From the NCBI RefSeq assembly GCF_010681825.2, contig NZ_CP066776.1, forward strand, positions 372,001 through 436,000: 64,000 nucleotides of DNA. Direction: 5' to 3'. Below, piece after piece: positions 61,945 through 64,000 of the stretch. A program made the translations under genes and the position numbers. Source of the DNA: Sulfuriroseicoccus oceanibius (GTDB taxonomy: Bacteria > Verrucomicrobiota > Verrucomicrobiia > Verrucomicrobiales > SLCJ01). How positions within the stretch are numbered: the first letter of the stretch is position 1; each line of letters begins with the position of its first letter. The notes under the pieces are model-generated. The model was not told where the DNA came from and ran no database searches. It saw only the letters and a program-made list of their open reading frames with translations.

Positions 61945-62459
61945 GTGCCGCGAATAGGGTAGTCGTTCTCCTGCACCCACTCGACGGTATCCAGCAATTC
62001 AGCGAGGTCCGCACGGTTGAAGGGCGTATTGGAGAGCTCGATCAGGTGCAATCTGCCATCGCTGTTCAGGGCGAATGTTGCAGGCTCGGGGAACGGCCGA
62101 TCGGTTTCCTCCGGGCTACGAGGGTCCGAGACGTAGAGTCCCAGTTCCTGCATTTGTGGCACCGTCAGCCCGTAAGCGACGGGAAATTGGAGCCCGTGCG
62201 TGGAGACCATTTTCTCGGCTTTCTCCAGAGGGTCCCCCGAGATGGCGACTAGTTCCGCATTCGCGTTGGCAAAGCCCGTGCGCAGTTCTTCAAGGCGCTT
62301 GAGATACTTGTGGCACAACGGGCAATGCAGACCGCGGTAAATGATAACGATTTGCCACAGTCCGGGCCGGCTGGTTTTTCCCAATGTCACCTCGTCTCCA
62401 CCCACCAAGGGCAGAGTCAAGATGGGCAACGTTCCTCCGGAGATCAGTTTTTGGCTCAT
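61935..62459 (-). CDS. Peroxiredoxin-like (AhpC/TSA) protein with CxxC
   Basis: A 174-residue thioredoxin-fold protein. The active site is YRGLHCPLC (C46 and C49), a CxxC variant of the AhpC/TSA group. The segment VVIIYRG..., the [17 protein letters not shown] start and [17 protein letters not shown] fit that fold. The CxxC suggests a thiol-dependent peroxidase or an oxidoreductase; the electron donor is unknown. Its stop codon lies inside the convergent antiporter gene. A 205-bp inverted-repeat element lies upstream. Confidence 0.88.
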   Translation of the reverse strand: MSQKLISGGTLPILTLPLVGGDEVTLGKTSRPGLWQIVIIYRGLHCPLCHKYLKRLEELRTGFANANAELVAISGDPLEKAEKMVSTHGLQFPVAYGLTVPQMQELGLYVSDPRSPEETDRPFPEPATFALNSDGRLHLIELSNTPFNRADLAELLDTVEWVQENDYPIRGTHC

Positions 62460-62550
62460 AGGCAGGCTGGCAGGTTACACGCTGCCATGCCTTACGAGCC
62501 CACCCCGCACAGAGGTTGGCTTAATCTCAGGAATTCACGGCTCTGGGTTA

Positions 62551-62755
62551 TACCATTTGAACGGTCAAATTGGCGGAATGGCGGAGAGCTTTTTCGAGTG
62601 AGGCAGGGCGCGAACCGCGATGCTAGCGGGCTACCTGAGCTGTGAGTAACGCAGCATCACTCAAAAAGATCCCGCCAAGATCACTTTCTTCACACTATCT
62701 ACCACCAATCCCATCCCATCCCATCGGTTCCGACAAGGTGACCGTCTACATGGTA
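62551..62755. mobile_element. 205-bp MITE-like element with terminal inverted repeats and a TTA flank on both sides
   Basis: The left end TACCATTTGAACGGTCA is matched, in inverted form, by TGACCGTCTACATGGTA at the right end; 21 of 27 positions agree. Both ends are flanked by TTA (62548-62550 and 62756-62758), the pattern of a 3-bp target duplication. There is no coding frame inside, so it must depend on a transposase elsewhere. The right-hand TTA is also the stop codon (TAA) of the minus-strand gene beginning at 63115. The inner side of the right end matches the repeat at 38056-38090. Confidence 0.7.
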
Positions 62756-63115
62756 TTATTCGCCCGCCAAAAGCTCGCGCGGCGAGTCGTCGCTGAGCAA
62801 GATCACTTCGTACGCGTCCGGGGCTGCATCCTCGATGCACCGGCGAATTCGCAGAGGCCCGTGAGTCAGGACGAAAGCATTCATGTCCTCGATCTCCACA
62901 AACCAATCCTCGTCGTCCAGATGGCGCACGATCATGTCGTCCTCAATCCGATGGTCGGATCCATCGGCATACCATGACGACGCATTGCCACCAAATGCAG
63001 GAACGCATTCAGGGCGCATCGCATACCGACGGTCGATACGTACATAGTGATCACGCACGGCATCCTCACATGGCTTGCCGGGGGACAGATGGGCTCTGGA
63101 AATGTGGTACTTCAT
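62756..63115 (-). CDS. Uncharacterised 119-residue protein
   Basis: From ATG 63115 this gives a 119-residue acidic soluble protein; the open frame to 63289 has no start context. I recognise no family. Visible features: MKYHISRAHLSPGKPCEDAVRDHYV at the start, a middle with IEDDMIVRHLDDEDWFVEIEDMNAFVLTHGPL and an acidic tail (APDAYEVILLSDDSPRELL). It may be a small regulatory or immunity-like protein, which is speculation. Its TAA stop coincides with the flank of the 205-bp element, so its C-terminus may have been changed by that insertion. Confidence 0.6.
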   Translation of the reverse strand: MKYHISRAHLSPGKPCEDAVRDHYVRIDRRYAMRPECVPAFGGNASSWYADGSDHRIEDDMIVRHLDDEDWFVEIEDMNAFVLTHGPLRIRRCIEDAAPDAYEVILLSDDSPRELLAGE

Positions 63116-63307
63116 ACGATCGGGTAAAATCCCAGTCAGGAGCATACTGAGCCATCTCCCGCTCGTATTGGTAAGGGCATCGCGTGTCCGGTCGGACCGT
63201 CCCCAGTCATCATATCGCCGCCCAGAAAGCCAGCACACCGCACCGCATGGGGATGGTTTGGAATGGAAACCACTGCTGGCACCTCCCATCCCCAGGAGCA
63301 GATTTTT

Positions 63308-64000
63308 ATGAGTACACTCACCTCGGTCGAAACCTTTTATTCCTCACTCGGAGAGCTCATCCGAGCGTGGCGCAAACACCACAAAGTCAGCCAGGAAGCT
63401 CTGGCCGAGCGCATCGGCGTCTCCGCCAGGGAAATCCGCCGCTGGGAGTCACGTGGCAACAAACCGTCCATCCCCGGCGAAGAAAACCTGGAAGACCTGG
63501 CGGAAGCCACCCGCATTCCCTTCGGCGTGATCCTTTCACTCGCCGCCCGTTTGCCCATCCCAGTCTATTACTCAATGAGCCAGCGCCATTACTCGGCGGC
63601 ACCGGATGGCCTCGATCGCGACTACTCCAACCTGCTGCCGCGCTCGGTGAGTGACGTCCACGCCAATGCGCCGGTGGCCAAGGTGTTGCCGATCGAGCGG
63701 GCCAAGCAAGTCGAACGGATCATGGAATACCACTACTCCGTGTATCCATCACAGCGCCAGATTGACCCAGGGCTGATCCTACAGGCAGCCACAGACCTGC
63801 CCCAGTTCAACATGATCCTCAACGACCCATGGGGGCACTTCGCCGGGTATGCTTCCACCCTGCTGATCTCGCAGGAATGCTGTCAGGCACTGGTGGAACG
63901 CAAGAAGCGGGTGGAAGATCTGACCGTGCGCGACATGCGCCGTCCGGACCAACCGAGCGTGATGTTTGTGTTCTCCGGTTATGCCGCCCACTGCACGATC
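63308..64000 (+). CDS. XRE-family helix-turn-helix protein, truncated by the window end
   Basis: ATG 63308 with AGGAG at 63294-63298 opens a frame that runs off the window (231 residues seen). Residues ~13-70 are an XRE/Cro helix-turn-helix (LIRAWRKHHKVSQEALAERIGVSAREIRRWESRG ... LEDLAEATRIPFGVILSLAARLP). After a linker, residues ~125 onward (ERAKQVERIMEYHYSVYPSQRQIDPGLIL ... GHFAGYASTLLISQECC) form a second domain that may have an acetyltransferase-like fold, which is uncertain. The regulator and its target are unknown. Confidence 0.8.
   Translation, partial: MSTLTSVETFYSSLGELIRAWRKHHKVSQEALAERIGVSAREIRRWESRGNKPSIPGEENLEDLAEATRIPFGVILSLAARLPIPVYYSMSQRHYSAAPDGLDRDYSNLLPRSVSDVHANAPVAKVLPIERAKQVERIMEYHYSVYPSQRQIDPGLILQAATDLPQFNMILNDPWGHFAGYASTLLISQECCQALVERKKRVEDLTVRDMRRPDQPSVMFVFSGYAAHCTI

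Overview
The window reads as a chromosomal segment of a heterotrophic, GC-rich member of the Verrucomicrobiota (PVC superphylum); this placement is inferred from gene content, not from a marker gene. Supporting signs are several GYF_2-domain membrane proteins, an SHD1-domain protease-like protein, two tandem CD225 proteins, AraC regulators with a XylR-type sensor half, a DUF3516-type Ski2 helicase, and secreted glycan-degrading enzymes. No rRNA, tRNA, CRISPR array, prophage or intact transposase gene was recognised.

Layout. 1-4.3 kb: end of an ABC exporter, an exact 322-bp tandem repeat array, and a large helicase. 4.3-8.6 kb: housekeeping genes (rpe, tadA, bifunctional-nuclease family, gamma carbonic anhydrase, HU) and two small regulatory or membrane proteins. 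8.6-16.9 kb, mostly minus strand: PAS-AraC regulator, HAD phosphatase, NdpA-like nucleoid protein, an SHD1/HExxH protein, a DUF3592 membrane protein overlapping a metallophosphoesterase-TM-discoidin fusion. 16.9-20 kb: cobalamin adenosyltransferase, frr, pyrH, fmt. 20-31.7 kb: a glycan-degradation locus with three secreted GH20 hexosaminidases, a duplicated-domain SGNH hydrolase and a BNR-repeat sialidase-like enzyme. 31.8-39.5 kb: GYF/CD225 proteins, DUF2752, a secreted Lon-like protease, an ArnT-like glycosyltransferase, a dTDP-4-dehydrorhamnose-reductase-like enzyme and another GYF membrane protein bracketed by two copies of a palindromic element. 39.6-46.1 kb: NtrC-type response regulator with its histidine kinase, CutA, FKBP, a subtilase and a XylR-like regulator. 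46.8-52.8 kb: a complete tripartite RND efflux operon. 53-64 kb: LysR regulator divergent from a phosphatase/unknown-protein pair, ispF, inositol monophosphatase, small lipoproteins, two small heat-shock proteins, glutamate dehydrogenase with a cation/proton antiporter, a peroxiredoxin, a 205-bp MITE-like element and a truncated XRE regulator.

How it works together. The GH20/SGNH/sialidase block would trim N-acetylhexosamine- and possibly sialic-acid-bearing glycans outside the cytoplasm. Two GH20 upstream regions carry different palindromes, which suggests separate control. The two-component pair and the RND operon form compact functional units.

The most unusual signals are non-coding: (i) a sequence family built on TGAACGGTCACCTTG whose copies sit at or within a few bases of stop codons at four places, one of them being the end of a 205-bp inverted-repeat element; (ii) the 322-bp array, in which three unrelated stems present the same CA(C/T)TCCTG apex; (iii) a paired ~138-bp triple-hairpin element on both sides of one gene. 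Among proteins, the phosphoesterase-TM-discoidin fusion and the translationally coupled phosphatase/unknown pair are the best candidates for undescribed biology.
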